64,000 nt of DNA from positions 976,264 through 1,040,263 of the forward strand of contig NW_003314273.1 in the NCBI RefSeq assembly GCF_000143415.4, read 5' to 3'. The DNA comes from Selaginella moellendorffii (Eukaryota; Streptophyta; Lycopodiopsida; Selaginellales; Selaginellaceae). Positions 10,075-22,335 of the stretch are shown here, piece after piece; position 1 is the stretch's first letter, and every line of letters begins with the position of its first letter. The position numbers and the translations under genes were made by a program. A model generated the notes under the pieces. The model worked only from the letters and a program-made list of their open reading frames with translations, was not told where the DNA came from and did not search any database.

Positions 10075-10248
10075 TGATGTGAGGGCCAAATGTATAGTTA
10101 CGATATATACTAATATTAGCGTAGTGGGATTTTGGTAGCCGTCAAATTAGTTCAATCCGGACCATTCACTCCTATATATAAACTAGGGTTTTTGGGTTAA
10201 TTAATATGCACATTTTTGTATTCTCTTTCTATATTCCATGCACTCACA
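10075..10248 (+). repeat. 5' LTR of the Ty3/gypsy element
   Basis: Starts tgatgtgaggg and ends cactcaca. Contains a TATA-like tatataaact near 10175. Aligns along its length with 20820-20996 and, in reverse, with 314-488, 38662-38830 and 40167-40344. Confidence 0.87.
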
Positions 10249-10493
10249 TTGGTGAAGGCGAGGGGCACCTTTGATTGTCCCTGAAAAGTGCTTGGATTTG
10301 GGATTTTGGTTTAGATCTAACTTTTTGCATCGTCTAGATTTAACTTTTTCCATTTCCTTCTTTTTGCTCTTTTTTTTTTAGGATTTTGGTTTAGATCTAG
10401 CTTTTTGCATTGTCTAGATCTACTATTTCCTTCTACTCTTCTTTTGCTTTTTCTTTTTCATTTATCTTCATGGCAGATTAGCAATTTCTTCCT

Positions 10494-11256
10494 TTGACTC
10501 TAGAGCAGCAGTTGGTACAATTGCTTGATGCTATGCACTTGCAATTGAACAACCAAACTCAGTTGATGGCGGCATTCAACGTGGTACAACTCCTGCTTTT
10601 GGTGCCAATCCTCGCGTTTGGTTGGAGTTCTTTTGCTGGTGTCCTGGGGATGATGTGTACCATTGGTTTGATCACTTCATGGTGATTGCCACATATCATT
10701 CTTGGGATGATGCTCACCGTTTGCGTGAATTTCGCACGTGTCTCAAAGGGACGGCATTGCAGTGGTACAATGGTTTGAGCGCAGCCATTCGTGGGGATTA
10801 GAGTGTTCTCCGTCTTCAAACACGCGTTCGGACATGCCGACGACTGTGATGATGCCTTCCAACAATTGTATTGTCTTTGCCAAGGGCCATCTGAGTCGGT
10901 GATGCAATTTGGCGTTCGTTTCTGAAGTCTTTTGCTTCGTGCGGAGCCAAATATGTCGGAGCGGATCAAGCTAGGAATGTTGTGGTTAGCACTTCGTCAA
11001 GATCTGGTTAGACTTGTCCATGCACTTGCTTCTACCACCCCTGACGATGCTCTTCGCTTGACACAACGTTATGAGATGTCACCTCTTCCACTTCTCGCTA
11101 CATATCCTTCAGCTCCACTTCCTTTGGGTGATGGTCTTGTTCCAATAGAGGTTGACACTATTGCTGCTTGAGTCCAAGGACAAATTCGAGGACGTGGTCA
11201 TGTGTGATGTTCACTGCTGGGCGTGTGATGAAGTTGGTCATACTTATCAGCGTTGT
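10494..11256 (+). pseudogene. gag remnant with CCHC zinc knuckle
   Basis: Frames in this region carry Ty3 gag features. The core reads FDHFMVIATYHSWDDAHRLR then GTALQWYNGL (about 10660-10790), and a CX2CX4HX4C knuckle lies at 11215-11256 (CWACDEVGHTYQRC). Frameshifts and stops separate the parts, so no capsid protein can be made. Confidence 0.78.
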
Positions 11257-11777
11257 CAGCGGTTTCCGGATTGGCGACTTCCATTTCCTGGGTGGAGACC
11301 TTGACGTTAGCAATGTCTAGTTGGTGTTGCTGTAGTGGATGGTTTGGACACCGAGATACATTCGGGAAACAAGGAGTCACGCGAGTAATGGAGGGACTTT
11401 GCGCGAATAAGTCAGTGAACCCTCCATCTTTCTTTCAGGAGTATCATCAAGGGGTTCACTCAGCACTAGTTCATCCAGTGTTTACTTTCCAAGCTCGTTT
11501 TTATAACAAGAAGTCTTCTATTATTCTCTCCGTGTTGGTTGATACAGGTTTGAGTTTATCTTTTATTGCTCGACCTGTTGCCACATGTTGCCGTTTACAC
11601 TTGCAGCGTGCGGCAGAACCAGTTTTCATTCTTTATGGCAATGGCCGTACATATGCATGTGCACGGGATGAGGCGGACCTGGTTGTGTGTGTGGGCAATC
11701 TCGAGCTTGAGTTGCAGTCATTGCGGATGGTGCCTAGTCAAGTTTTTGACCTCATTCTTGATATGGATTGGTTGTAA
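11253..11777 (+). pseudogene. Retroviral-type aspartic protease domain of the element
   Basis: The open frame has the active-site motif VDTGLSLSFI (family VDTGASHSFI) at about residue 91 and ends in LILDMDWL (family VILGMDWL). It is separated from gag and reverse transcriptase by frame changes. Confidence 0.85.
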
Positions 11778-11984
11778 CGCAATCATGCCAAGTGTGATTT
11801 TGAAGCTTCTCCTCCTTATCTCATACTTCCTTATGTTTCATTCATTCCTCTCACTTCTGTACCTCTTTGTCCCTTTACTTTTACCTTTGCTTCCATTACT
11901 TTTGTTCCCCCACTATTTCCTCCTATGTTTCCATCTTGTTTTGCTCTTTCCTTTTTTGATCCCTCTAACGATCTTTGTGTTGCA

Positions 11985-12838
11985 GCGATGGACCGGCTCA
12001 TGAAGAAGTATTCTGATCTCTTTGAATTTAACCTATCATCTGGGGCCAAGATTGCCACACGTCATCCAATTCCAACTGGGGATGGTCGTCCAATCAAGTT
12101 TCCCGTTCAGTGTCGGTCACCCAAGGAAATCAAGATTTTACGTACAAATGTTAAGGAGATGTTGAAGAAGGGTTTATTCAGAAGTCGTGGAGTCCTTGGG
12201 CATGTGAACCTCATCATTTCTGCATTGATTATTGTCCGTTAAACGAAGTGACAATCCCAGATGTGTACCTTCTTCCTCACACTATTGATCTCTTGGATCG
12301 TCTGGGGCGAAGTTGTTGGTTCACCAAGCTAGATCTTGCTTTTGGGTACTGGCAAGTACCAATGGCTGAAGAAGATATTCCTAAGACTACTTTTTGTACA
12401 CCATTTAGTTTGTACAAGTTCTTGGTAATGTTGTTTGGTTTGAACAATGCTCCAGCAACTTTCCAACGGATGATGGATGAGGTTTTTTGTGATATGTCGG
12501 AGGTGACTGTTGACTTCATTGATGATGTCTTGATCCGCTCGAAGGGGACGTGGGAGGAGCACGTTCGTGATATTTGTAAAATGTTGGATTGGCTACGCGA
12601 CGTTGGTTTAAAGTTGAAGCGGTCAAAGTGCGTGTTTGGGTCCAAGGATACAACTTATCTTGGGTACCGTATTTCTCATGAGGGTTTGCAAGTTAATCCT
12701 GACAAACTTGTGGCTGTTCTAAAGTTCCCTACTCCGAAGTGTGTGAATGATGTGCAGCGCTTCTTGAGCAAGGTGCAATATCTCGGTCGTTTTGTGAATA
12801 TCTTTCTGATCGCACTGCACCGTTGCAAGCGTTGTTGA
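11985..12838 (+). pseudogene. Reverse transcriptase domain of the element
   Basis: Motifs in order: MDRLMKKYSDLF, HPIPTGDGRPIK, then after a stop FTKLDLAFGYWQV, TTFCTPFSLYKFLVMLFGL, APATFQRMMDEV, the catalytic box VDFIDDVLI (YVDD-type with F-I-D-D), and YLGYRISHEGLQV. At least one stop (around 12241) and a later frame change break it. Confidence 0.9.
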
Positions 12839-12990
12839 AATCATCAACATCATCTTTCATTTGGTCTCTGGATTGTGAGTGGGCGTTTGGGGATCTCAAA
12901 GAGCTATTGACAACTCCTCTAGTTTTGGCATATCCTGACTACACTCGACCTTTTATTTTGCGCGTGGATGCTTCTGACATTGGTCTTGGA
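12823..12990 (+). pseudogene. RNase H domain, first part, cut by the nested insertion
   Basis: Reads FGDLKELLTTPLVLAYPDYT, then RPFILRVDASDIGLG, the conserved start of Ty3 RNase H with the catalytic D in RVDASD. It stops abruptly at 12990, and the continuation (ILDSSMHKPYITASR then NYSTTEKECLAVVWGFEKFH) is found from about 18985. Confidence 0.87.
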
Positions 12991-14109
12991 TGTCACGAAT
13001 GTGACTTTGGGTATCGAAAGTTACCTGTCAGCCAGTCCTTACGGACACTCTTACCTTACTGCCATGATGGCAGGAGGTCAGTATTGTTGGTTCCCTTTAT
13101 CATGTTCAAGTGTTAGTAAACTGGGCTTAACACCTGTACTTAGCCAGATGGACATAAGGTAGGAACTCCTATGTGTTTCTAGCTGAGCATACTCAGCTTA
13201 GCTCTTAGTTCTCTTTTGCTCTGTCTTGCACTGGCTTGACAAGAACCCTCGCATATTGAGATTGATCCCTCAATATTGCTGGATGATAGCTTACCGTGTC
13301 TGCCAAACACCCTCGCTATCATGCCCTTTGTGTTAGTCTCATTTTGGTCCTAAATTCTATTTATGGAAAGTGTCCAGATTTGCTCATTTAGCATATCTAT
13401 GGAATGTAGAGGTTAATCCGAACACAATGGTGTTCATCCCGTGTCCAAATTCGCAATCTAGCATTATTTCATATTTAGTAAGTTTCGAGTTTGTCCTAGA
13501 GATTAACTCCTGATACTAAGGGAGGTGAAAGCCCAAAGCATGTGTTCCTCAAAGGGGGGGGGGGGGGCTGCGGGGGGTTCCAAATGTATAGTAGGGATAG
13601 TGGGTAGGTCAGCCATGGCCGACCAACCTGAGGCATAGTCTAGCTCCCGCTTGCGTGCCTGTCCTTGTTCTGCGTCCGGCTTGGGTCTAAGCCCAAGTTC
13701 CATTCCATGCTAGCTGGTGGAGTACTCATATCCTCACGTTAAGCCACCGGTATGCTGAAATAACGCCAGACTCCGTTTGGCTCCATTTTGCGTGCTGGTC
13801 CTGGCATTGGGATGCTGGTTGCTCCAGGACTGTTCCAAGTCGCTCCGGGCTCCTGTCCCTTCACTCTTTGGGCTGTATGCTCAGGAGTTTCTCTGTTGTT
13901 CGGTTCCGTCACTCCTTGGCTTCATACTTGGGAGTTTGGCACCGTTCCTTCGTTCAGTGGCCCAAGGCCTTGAACCTCAAGTTCCACACCACATTTCTTT
14001 GGACACATGGCATCTGTCATGTGGCACAAAGAGGGTTTAGGTTCTGCTTCGTGGTGTTATCCTATGTTAAATCACCATAGGATAAAGGGTCAAAACCACG
14101 TGCGCTACA
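12991..14109 (+). repeat. LTR of the nested element
   Basis: Bounded by TG at 12991 and CA at 14109. The start is confirmed by a second, diverged copy beginning at 21685 that aligns to the same first base and runs to 22335. Contains a G homopolymer near 13553-13568. Confidence 0.8.
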
Positions 14110-14111
14110 TT

Positions 14112-14125
14112 TGGTATCAGAGGGC
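14112..14125 (+). other. Primer-binding site of the nested element
   Basis: tggtatcagagggc directly after the LTR end (ctaca tt). The first eleven bases match the complement of the plant initiator tRNA-Met 3' end. Confidence 0.8.
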
Positions 14126-17100
14126 ATGAGTCTCAGCGAGTACTATTCAATGAGATTGGGCAACTAATCTTGTTGCATATGCAAAGATGAAAACGATGAT
14201 CCGAGTGGGTACACATTTTGCTGCAAAGGCTTCGCAATCGTTCCTTGGGTATGGATTTTGTTACCTTTTTGTACCGTGATAATGTGAGTTTGCTCTTGGG
14301 CTCACCAGAGGGATTAAGTTGTTCCAATTTGCACGAGTTTGCGCTTGGGCTTGTGAGTGAGGCACATTAGCAACTCAAGGTTACACTTTGAGTTGGCAGG
14401 ATTAATGTTAACCTATCGGTGGTTCCATGAGTTGTTCCATGTACCATGGGTGAAAGTAAACCTTTCCCTGGGTTTGCTATGAGTGGCAAATAGGCTGGTC
14501 CGTAGCTATTTAACATGGCACTAATGGATCCTTCTTAGGCATGATTACAAGTGGATCAACCAAGACTGTAGGGATTTGTCTATTGATTTAAGTAGTCATT
14601 GCCGTGCTCTCTCATAAACTTTTCTTGGATTGGACTGAAGGCAATGTGAAAGCAAGCTTGAGGTGTAGTCAAAGATGAGACCGAAAAGAGAGTCATCAGG
14701 GATGAAGGATCAAACACGTAAATCATCTTCTCTTCTTGGAGAGATGATTTGCAATGAGGTGTGACTTATTGCTCGTGGTCACACTATGCAATCAAGAGTC
14801 CCTATTTTGATGCATGTTGGAGATGATGGTCTTACAAATGGTGAGTTGTGGGATGGATAGCGGTGAAGCGCTATACCATTTTGTCTAGGCTTGCTATTGG
14901 AAGACTTGGGTTGCAATGCTCAATTCTTTTTTGGGGAACCTTGCTATTGCTCCTTGAGTAGCTTGGTGTTGGATTAGTGTTGAGTTTGGTCGGATAGAGA
15001 GTGGCATGAGCTTGTCCATGTTGTGAACAAAAGTTAATGGTGTTCAGTGTTGTAAGTCTCTATCGGTGGAGTGTGGCATTTATGTTGCATTTTGTCGAAT
15101 TGAGTTGGCACTTGATATTCACATAAACCTTTGAAGTAATGACATTGGCATTGCTCGTGGTGTTGCTTAATTGATGATCAAGTCATTGTGATTTTATATC
15201 ATATCCATGTGATAATGAGCAATGTGTTTACGAAGTTACTTGGTCAAACGATGATCAACCCCAAAGTGGTTGATGGTGAAGCTAATCTACTTGCACGAAG
15301 TAGCATTGTAGTAGCTTTGACTGGATTCTCAATGGTGATCCGTTATGCTAAGCTTAAGTTGGTTCCTTGCTCCTTGAGGGTTTGCCCATTAGGTGTTGGA
15401 AAAAAAAAAAAAAAAAAAAGGTTAAAGTATTCGCTTGCTATGGCTCGTCGGTTGATCTGTTAGCACTTGGAGTAGATTATTGGATGGAGAAAGTGTGTCA
15501 TTGAAGCATTGACATCGCTAGCACTTGTGTTAATGGAAGTGGCATTGTTCTTCAAGTGATGAGGAATTTTCTTTAGAGCTTGATTTTCCATATCATTTTT
15601 CTTGTTAGTGTTTTGGCTTCACATTGGATCTTGAAAGTGGTTGAAGAAGAGTGTTAGTGCAATGTGAAAATCTGAAGATGTGGTCTTCGTGATCAAGCCT
15701 TGGATGTTCACTTTGCATTTTACGGATGTCGGTGTTGGATATTGGAAGTATGGGCAAAGATGTTCGATGCTTAGCATACTATGGGTCTTAAGAATTTGTA
15801 TTGAAGTGAACTTATGTGAAGTTGTTAGTAGGAGGGAGTTGGTTGAGTTTTGGAAGTTTGTATTTCTAGACTAAGAGTCATTCTTTCTCTAGGATGGAAA
15901 ATTTTCCACAAATTTTCTTAAACTTTTCCAATGGCTGATCTGTTATCACTTTGCTCGAAAACCATTCCGTTTTCGTAAGCTAGAAACTAGTGAAAGGGTT
16001 AGAGTTGACTTCGGTTAGCTTAGATCTTAGTAGATAGTTTGTATGATGCGACCCGAAAGGGATGCTGACTTTTGGGGCTAAGGCAATTGAGTTGGATAGA
16101 GTCTGAAGTTGGTGTAGAAAAGTGGCTGTTGCGCTTTTCTAAGAAAGGTGACCCTTGTGCCTTTCTTCGGTAGCGTTATGTTTGGTGGCAGGCTGCACCT
16201 TGCATTTCGTAAGATTCTATGAGAGTAGTGAGCTCTCACTGATCTTGACTTGGTCTTGGTGGCCCTGCGCCTTGGCTGACGATGGTGATGTCCAACTTAG
16301 TTGTTTGTAGTTAAAATGTTGGTACCCATACTATAGCTTTGTCCAAGTGGAGGTTGTGTACCGATATGAGTCCATCTCATGGTTTTCACTTTAGTTTCGA
16401 CTGAGTGATGATCATGCATAGTTAGCCTCTTTAAAGCATGCTCAGAGCTAGTGGCTAAATGCATTAGTGAGCTTATCGCGATTGAGTTGGATTCAAGTGG
16501 TCATTTAGTTCGTGCTTGTCCATAAACCTTTATCTCGTACCTGGGGTATTACGTTTATGTTGGACAAGTGTGTAACTCAATAGCATGAGTTAGTGTTTGG
16601 GTCTTGTGAAAGGCAAGACAAGTGATTGTTGGTTGCTTTGCAACTAGTGATTGCTTGTAGACTTTGTCAAGGGCTTTTGACACTTGCTTCACTCAATGAT
16701 GATTTAGCAGTGATGGGCTTGCTTTACCGGATGGGGTTGCGGAGGATCGTGTCATTACACTTATATGGGTTTTCCATGTTGGCATATCGACTCTACCTTT
16801 GTTAATATCATTTAGTTGTGTTTAGTTCATAGTGTTAGATTTCATTGAGTCTTGGACGTGGTGATTCACTCCTTGAGGAAGTGTTATCTATAACTGAGTT
16901 TTGCTAAAGGATTGGTCTCGGATACTATCTAAAGTATCTTCGACCTTGGTTAGCTTGGTTGCTAGAGAGCTTTGAGTGGTGATACACTCATGCTTTCTTT
17001 TAGCTTTGTTCTAGTGTTGATGGCATTGAAGTGATGCCTTGTCGTTGACATTGTTGATGTTGAGATTCGAGTGAGATGAAATGTCTTTCTATAAGATTGA

Positions 17101-18984
17101 TATTGAGTCTTATTGGTTTCAATGAAGATAGTGTCGATGATTTGGTTGTAGCTTTGTATTATTGATATTCGTGCGTTTGCTAGTTAGCAACTGTAATGAC
17201 GTTCAAACGAACCGAGTGGCAAGTTTGAGTTAGTGTGTTCTAGATGAGATTATTTAGTAGGGGTTGAGCTTTGAGTTTTTCCTTGAAAAGTGATTTAGTC
17301 ATGGACTATGCTAACTCTACAAGTGGGAGAGTTAGTGATCGATATTGGAATATTGAAATCCTTATGGGATTTTAGTTGAAATATATCGATTATGATAAAT
17401 TCTTCTTGTGCTTGTTATGAAGTGAGTTACGTCTTGTTATAGATGGATTCATGGAGGATCGTTTAATGGTCACTTGTTGAGCATAGTTTCATTATGCTTG
17501 GTTTTTGGATTGATGCAAATCTGCTCTTCATTAGCTTTGCATTATGAAATTTCGCTTATGGAAGTGTTGAAGAGGATATTGTGGGTTGTACCATGATTTC
17601 TCTTTAGTATTGACATTAGTTCATGCGAGATTCGTGATCATTATTAGGCAAGACTTGGCTATAGACTTCTTCAAACTTGTGGTTCTTTGAGTTTTATACT
17701 TATTGTTCCATTTGTTAGAAGTTGTTAGGGAAAGGCATTTTGGCTCATTAGCTTCAGAGTTGAAGTTGGCTTTTGCATCTAGCAATCATTAGTGATGATT
17801 GACTATCATCTAAGATAGTTGATTATCCTTATCAAAAGGTTTTGCTGATTATTGTTGGTCTGGAATTATTTGCTATTCTTCGGGATGGTAGATTCTTTCT
17901 TCGACGATGATTATACATCACTGCATTGATGGGATGATTGACGATCTTTCATGATAGTTGGTTGTTCTCTTTGATGGCTTATGGCTTTTCGCAATACCAC
18001 ATGTTCTTTGTGGTTTGTTCTGGATTCGTCTCTTGGGTTTGAAACATCGGTAGGATGTTGCTGACACTTGCTTGAGCAACTCTAGTTCCTTGGTATTATT
18101 GACCGAGATCTATAAAGATTAGCTAGTGCGATAGTTGATATGAATGAATGTTTGTTGGTATTACCACATTCATTCTGTTTTGTTGATTATTACTCGAGTT
18201 AGTTCTGATAGGTTGGAATGTTATTTCCTTTAGGTAATACATTCGCGAGCATTTTGCTTGTCAGTCAAAGATACTTTGTGTTCTTTGAGTTATCTTTAGT
18301 AAGTTGTTGGCTTACTATCTGCTAACTTCGATAGTTAAGTTTCATCATTGCATTTCCTTGATGACATACTTGCTATTGAATTTTGTTGGATGGTGATTCC
18401 TATGTTTACCAATTATGATGATCTTGGTGGTTCCTATACTATAATACTAGTTTATCGGATGATAACTTACTTGGAATACTTTTGTGTTCTAATCTAAGAT
18501 ATACTCATTGATAATTAAGTCTCTAAGATATCATTGTCTATAACTTTGATATTGTCCATCTATTCATGTTTGAGTTTGGGCCAGTATAGGCAGACTGGCT
18601 TCGGCACTTCGTGTGCATGTTGAAATCTCTAGTCATGGGGTAGCTACTGTCGACTAGTCACAACTCTAACTCCTGTTTATAGTAGTCTCTCTAAACCCTA
18701 CTGACGGGTTTAGTTTCTTTGCTCAAGAGGGTTGGGGCTTTTGGCTTCTCTCTCTATGTTCTTGCAGGCAGAGCGTATCACACTTTTGTAAGCTAGTTGA
18801 CTCCCAAAGCAGCAAGGGTGGCTAACTCCGTTGGTCATTTCCTTGTCGGTGATGGCCGGAAGGTGTCTGAGCTGGTAGCGCATTCGCGTTAGACAAAGAG
18901 GTTGCCTCCTAACTCATTTAAGTTGGTGCATTTCTCACATAGTGTGAATACTGTGAACTTTTTCTGGAGTTGTTTCCTTGGCGG
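14126..18984. other. Non-coding interior of the nested element
   Basis: T- and G-rich, low in C, with stops in all frames; the longest frames are under 95 codons and look random. A poly-A run lies near 15400-15419. No RNA gene was recognised. Confidence 0.6.
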
Positions 18985-19330
18985 TATTCTAGACTCGAGT
19001 ATGCATAAGCCGTACATTACAGCTAGCAGAAATGAACTACTCCACTACAGAGAAGGAGTGTTTAGCAGTAGTTTGGGGTTTCGAGAAATTTCATGCATAT
19101 CTACATGGTTCTCGGACGTTACTTGAAGGTGATCATGCTGTTGTTACTTCATTATTGAAGCGGAAGAACCTGGTTAGTTGTATTGCTCAATGGGCTTTGA
19201 AGCTTCAGATATATGATTTTGATGTTGTTCATTGCCCAAGGAGTTCTATGGTTGATCCTAATGCTTTTTCTCAAGCTCCTTTTCCTTCTCCATTCTCTTC
19301 TCATGTTTCTGACGAGCCTGTTGTTCCAGC
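18985..19330 (+). pseudogene. RNase H domain, second part
   Basis: Resumes with HKPYITASR, then MNYSTTEKECLAVVWGFEKF, LLKRKNLVSCIAQWALKLQ and VVHCPRSSMVDPNAFSQAP, the standard end of the Ty3 RNase H and connection region. A one-base shift sits at the ASR/MNYST point. Confidence 0.88.
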
Positions 19331-19639
19331 CTCTGTGGATTTTCTAGACGAGGATTCTGTGCCGTCGACAGTTGCTGTACTTGACGTTCAATGTCCACAA
19401 GGCACAGAACAAAATCCACCTTCTCTTGATGAGGTTCGCGAGGCTTAAAAGATTGAGCCATGGATTCGAAGGCTTCGAGATGGGTTTAAGAATCTTGTAT
19501 CACTTGTTGATGGCTTGCCTTTTCGGCATTTACATTCTCAATATCGCCTTGAAGATAGCCTTCTTTATTTTGTGGGGACGGATCTTGATGATCATTTATG
19601 ACTGGTGGTGCCTTCTATCTTTATTCCATGGTTTCTCCA

Positions 19640-20750
19640 TGCTTACCATGATTCTTCTGTTCTAGGTGGGCATATGGGATATTGTCGTGTAACCGAGAAG
19701 CTGCACAGATCTTTCTATTGGCCGGAGATGTAACGTGATATTATCCGATATGTGCGTAGTTGTGTTTAGTGCTAAGCTCGTAATACTCTCCCTCGGGCTA
19801 TGGAAGGACGGTTGAAGTCAATTGCAGTTTCCCGTTCGTTTGAGTTGGTGGCATTTGATCTTCTGGGACCTTTTCCACAGTTGACTACTGGCAATGAGTA
19901 TGTTATTATTGCTTCTGACAACTTGGACAACTTCTGACAACTCGTTGGGTGGAAGTTAGTGCTTTTGCTAGTGCCTTTGCAATTGCTATTGGATACTTCC
20001 TCCTCAATCGAGTGGTGTTCTAGCATTCTTGTCCAAAGCGGATTCTTTCAGATAATGGCCCCTCATTTATGGCTGAAGCATTTCATGTTTTGACGTCTCG
20101 GTTGGGGATACGCCACACTTTCATGAGTGCTTATCATCCACAATCAGACGGTTTGGTGGAACAACTCGTTCGGACATTCAAGGGGATGATTGCGAAATAT
20201 GTGAACTTTCAGCATTCGGATTGGGATAGTTATTTGCTGTCTCTTCGGTATGCATATGTCACAGGGGTGCAAAGTTCTGTTGGTGCTTCACCATATAAAC
20301 TCCTATATGGTCATGATCCAATATTACCAATGGAGCTGGGTTTACCTTTGTGATTGCCACGAGCTGCTGATGCTAGGTCATGGGATCAATATTTGATGAG
20401 CATTCTTCCACTTGTCCAAATGGAGTCTGCCAAACACTTAGGCCGTGTACAAATGGGACAACAATGGCGGTACAACTCCCATCATCGTCCACTTGTGGAG
20501 TACAAAGTGGATGATTTGGTATTAGTCTGTTTTCCCCATCTTACGGTACGTGGTTTATTTAAGGGGCTTCTTGGGTAGTGGAAAGGACCACGGGTGTTGC
20601 AACAAGTTGGACCACAAGTTTATAAGGTTCAGCATGACATCCAGCAGGCCAATCCTCCAGAGATTGTGCATGTGCACGGTTAAAACGCTTCATACAAAGG
20701 GATTAAGAGTAGTTAATACCACCTACAGATCTGCCGATGCCTCCTCTTGA
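19640..20750 (+). pseudogene. Integrase domain remnant
   Basis: Zinc-binding part: HDSSVLGGHMGYCRV, then FYWPEM and CV-x-C (about 19650-19770) with in-frame stops. Catalytic core: VAFDLLGPFP (first Asp), ILSDNGPSFMAEAF (second Asp), SAYHPQSDGLVEQ (Glu). The C-terminal part (RYNSHHRPLVEYKVDDLVLV) continues after a stop at about 20352. Inactive. Confidence 0.88.
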
Positions 20751-20819
20751 CGTTCCTCCAGATCCCAACCTGTCTACAAGAGAACCTTGATGGTCTTCCA
20801 TTGTTCCGAAAGGAGGGGA

Positions 20820-20996
20820 TGATGTGATGGCCAAATGTACGGCTAAATGCCGTATACTAATATTAGCGTAGTGGGATTTTGGTAACCATCGGATTGGTTT
20901 CAATCCGGACCACTCATTCCTGTATATAAGCTAAGGTTTTTAGGCTAATTAATATACACATTTCTGCATTATCTTTCCATATTCCATGCATTCACA
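20820..20996 (+). repeat. 3' LTR of the Ty3/gypsy element
   Basis: Begins tgatgtgatggcc right after a purine tract and ends cattcaca. Differs from the 5' LTR by scattered substitutions and small indels. Confidence 0.87.
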
Positions 20997-21328
20997 ATGA
21001 AAAATCTAAATAACTAAAAATAAATAATTATCTTTATTGTGATGGCATTTTAAATGTAAATCTTCACTCATGCAATATTCCTATTTATAACCATCTATTA
21101 CAATTCCAATTGTAACATTTTCTTATTTTAAAAAATTATTAAAAAAAATATTTTTTTATTGTGTAAAGATTCTTAAAGGATGAAACACCTTTTCTAAGTA
21201 ATAAGAGGCATAAGTAGTATAACTCATTATCAAAAAGAGATATGGAATACATCTTTGAGATAAGTTTCTTTTTACATTACTATAATTACTACATTTATTT
21301 TATATATATATAATACAATGGGATTTGA

Positions 21329-21364
<36 letters not shown>

Positions 21365-21684
21365 TATATTATGTAAATATATTACATATTCTTAGTGAAT
21401 CATTTTGTAAGCTTTGTTCCATTTTACGTAGCTTTTTGCAATATTTCTTATTCTTGACATAGTAGGAAATAAATATTTTGCAAACTAGGTAAATGAATTG
21501 GAAGATATATGATTTTTTGAGATTTAATATGCATCTGGAATTTAAAAAACTGTTAAATAGCTTCGGAAACAAATACAAAGCCTAAAATTCATACAAAATA
21601 ATATTTATAGGAATATTATTGTAAACTCTTTAATTTAAAAAGTCATTTAGCCTAATATTATTCAAACTCAAAAGGATGCTTAAC
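20997..21684. other. AT-rich intergenic DNA with a (TA)n run
   Basis: Contains an almost pure TA dinucleotide run at about 21331-21362. No coding or repeat match was recognised. Confidence 0.6.
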
Positions 21685-22335
21685 TGTTGCAAATATGACT
21701 ATGGATATAAAATAATTTCTATTAGTGAGTTGTTTCAGATATTTTTTCTTTACTATTATGACAATAGAAGGTTGGTATTGCTAGACCTTTGTTCAGTCTC
21801 CAACTAAGTTAGTTGAAAAATTAGTCTTTACATGTGCACTTGGCCAGAAGAGTATAAGAATGGAATTCATAAGTGTTATTACTTAAGCATATTTAACTTA
21901 ATTAGAAAAACTCATTTGTTAGCTTAAACTTGCTAGTGTTGGGAACTCTTACAGTATTGAGCTTAGTCCTTTAATATTTGCTAAGTGATAATATACTATG
22001 TTTGTGAAGACACTCTTACTATCATACCCTTTGTGTTGGTTTTATTTAATCCTATTAGCTATTCATGGAAAATGTCTAGATTTGTGAATTTGGGATATCA
22101 ACAGAATGTAAAGATTGTTGGTGTTGCTTCTACTTCCAAATTTGCAACTTAACACTATTCTATAATTGGTAAGTTTTTGTAATTATCTTAGAGACGAACT
22201 CTTGAGACTAGGGTGAAAGCCCAAAGCATGTGTTTCTTAAAGGGGGTTTGTGAGGGATTCCAAATGTATAGTAGAGATAATGGATAGGCTGGGCATGGCC
22301 AACGAATTTAAGCATAGTCTAGCTCACCATATAGA
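21685..22335 (+). repeat. Diverged partial LTR of the nested-element family
   Basis: Aligns to 12991-13648 from the first LTR base (tgttgcaaatatgac against tgtcacgaatgtgac) to tctagctc, then stops. Many differences are C to T or G to A, as expected of long-methylated repeats. No interior is attached. Confidence 0.8.

Larger units (their letters stand above)
12991..18985 (+). mobile_element. Nested LTR element with non-coding interior (LARD-like), 3' LTR not found
   Basis: Inserted into the RNase H part of the host element. Its LTR runs 12991-14109 (TGTCACGAATG ... GTGCGCTACA). Two bases later comes tggtatcagagggc, a primer-binding site of the initiator tRNA-Met type usual in plant LTR elements. 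The following 4.9 kb has no long open frame and no recognised gag-pol motif on either strand. This fits either a large non-autonomous derivative or a very decayed body. No second copy of the LTR is visible before the host resumes at about 18985, so the 3' end is deleted. The left flank ttgga and right flank ttggc could be a worn target duplication. Confidence 0.78.
10075..20996 (+). mobile_element. Ty3/gypsy LTR retrotransposon, decayed and split by a nested element
   Basis: Short LTRs (10075-10248 and 20820-20996, about 175 bp, clearly alike but diverged) flank gag, protease, reverse transcriptase, RNase H and integrase remnants in Ty3 order. A purine tract (aaggagggga) lies just before the 3' LTR. 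The body is interrupted inside RNase H by another LTR element (12991 to about 18985). Several stops and frameshifts show it is inactive. I see no clear target-site duplication. Confidence 0.92.

Noticed and set aside
13503-13703. Pro-rich minus-strand frame
   Set aside because: Generated by a G homopolymer in the LTR.
15188-15463. Frame ending in a poly-Lys run
   Set aside because: The Lys run is translation of a poly-A tract within the non-coding interior of the nested element.
10070-21001. Target-site duplication of the Ty3 element
   Set aside because: Flanking bases (tttgg on the left, atgaa on the right) do not match; erosion or a shifted end cannot be told apart.
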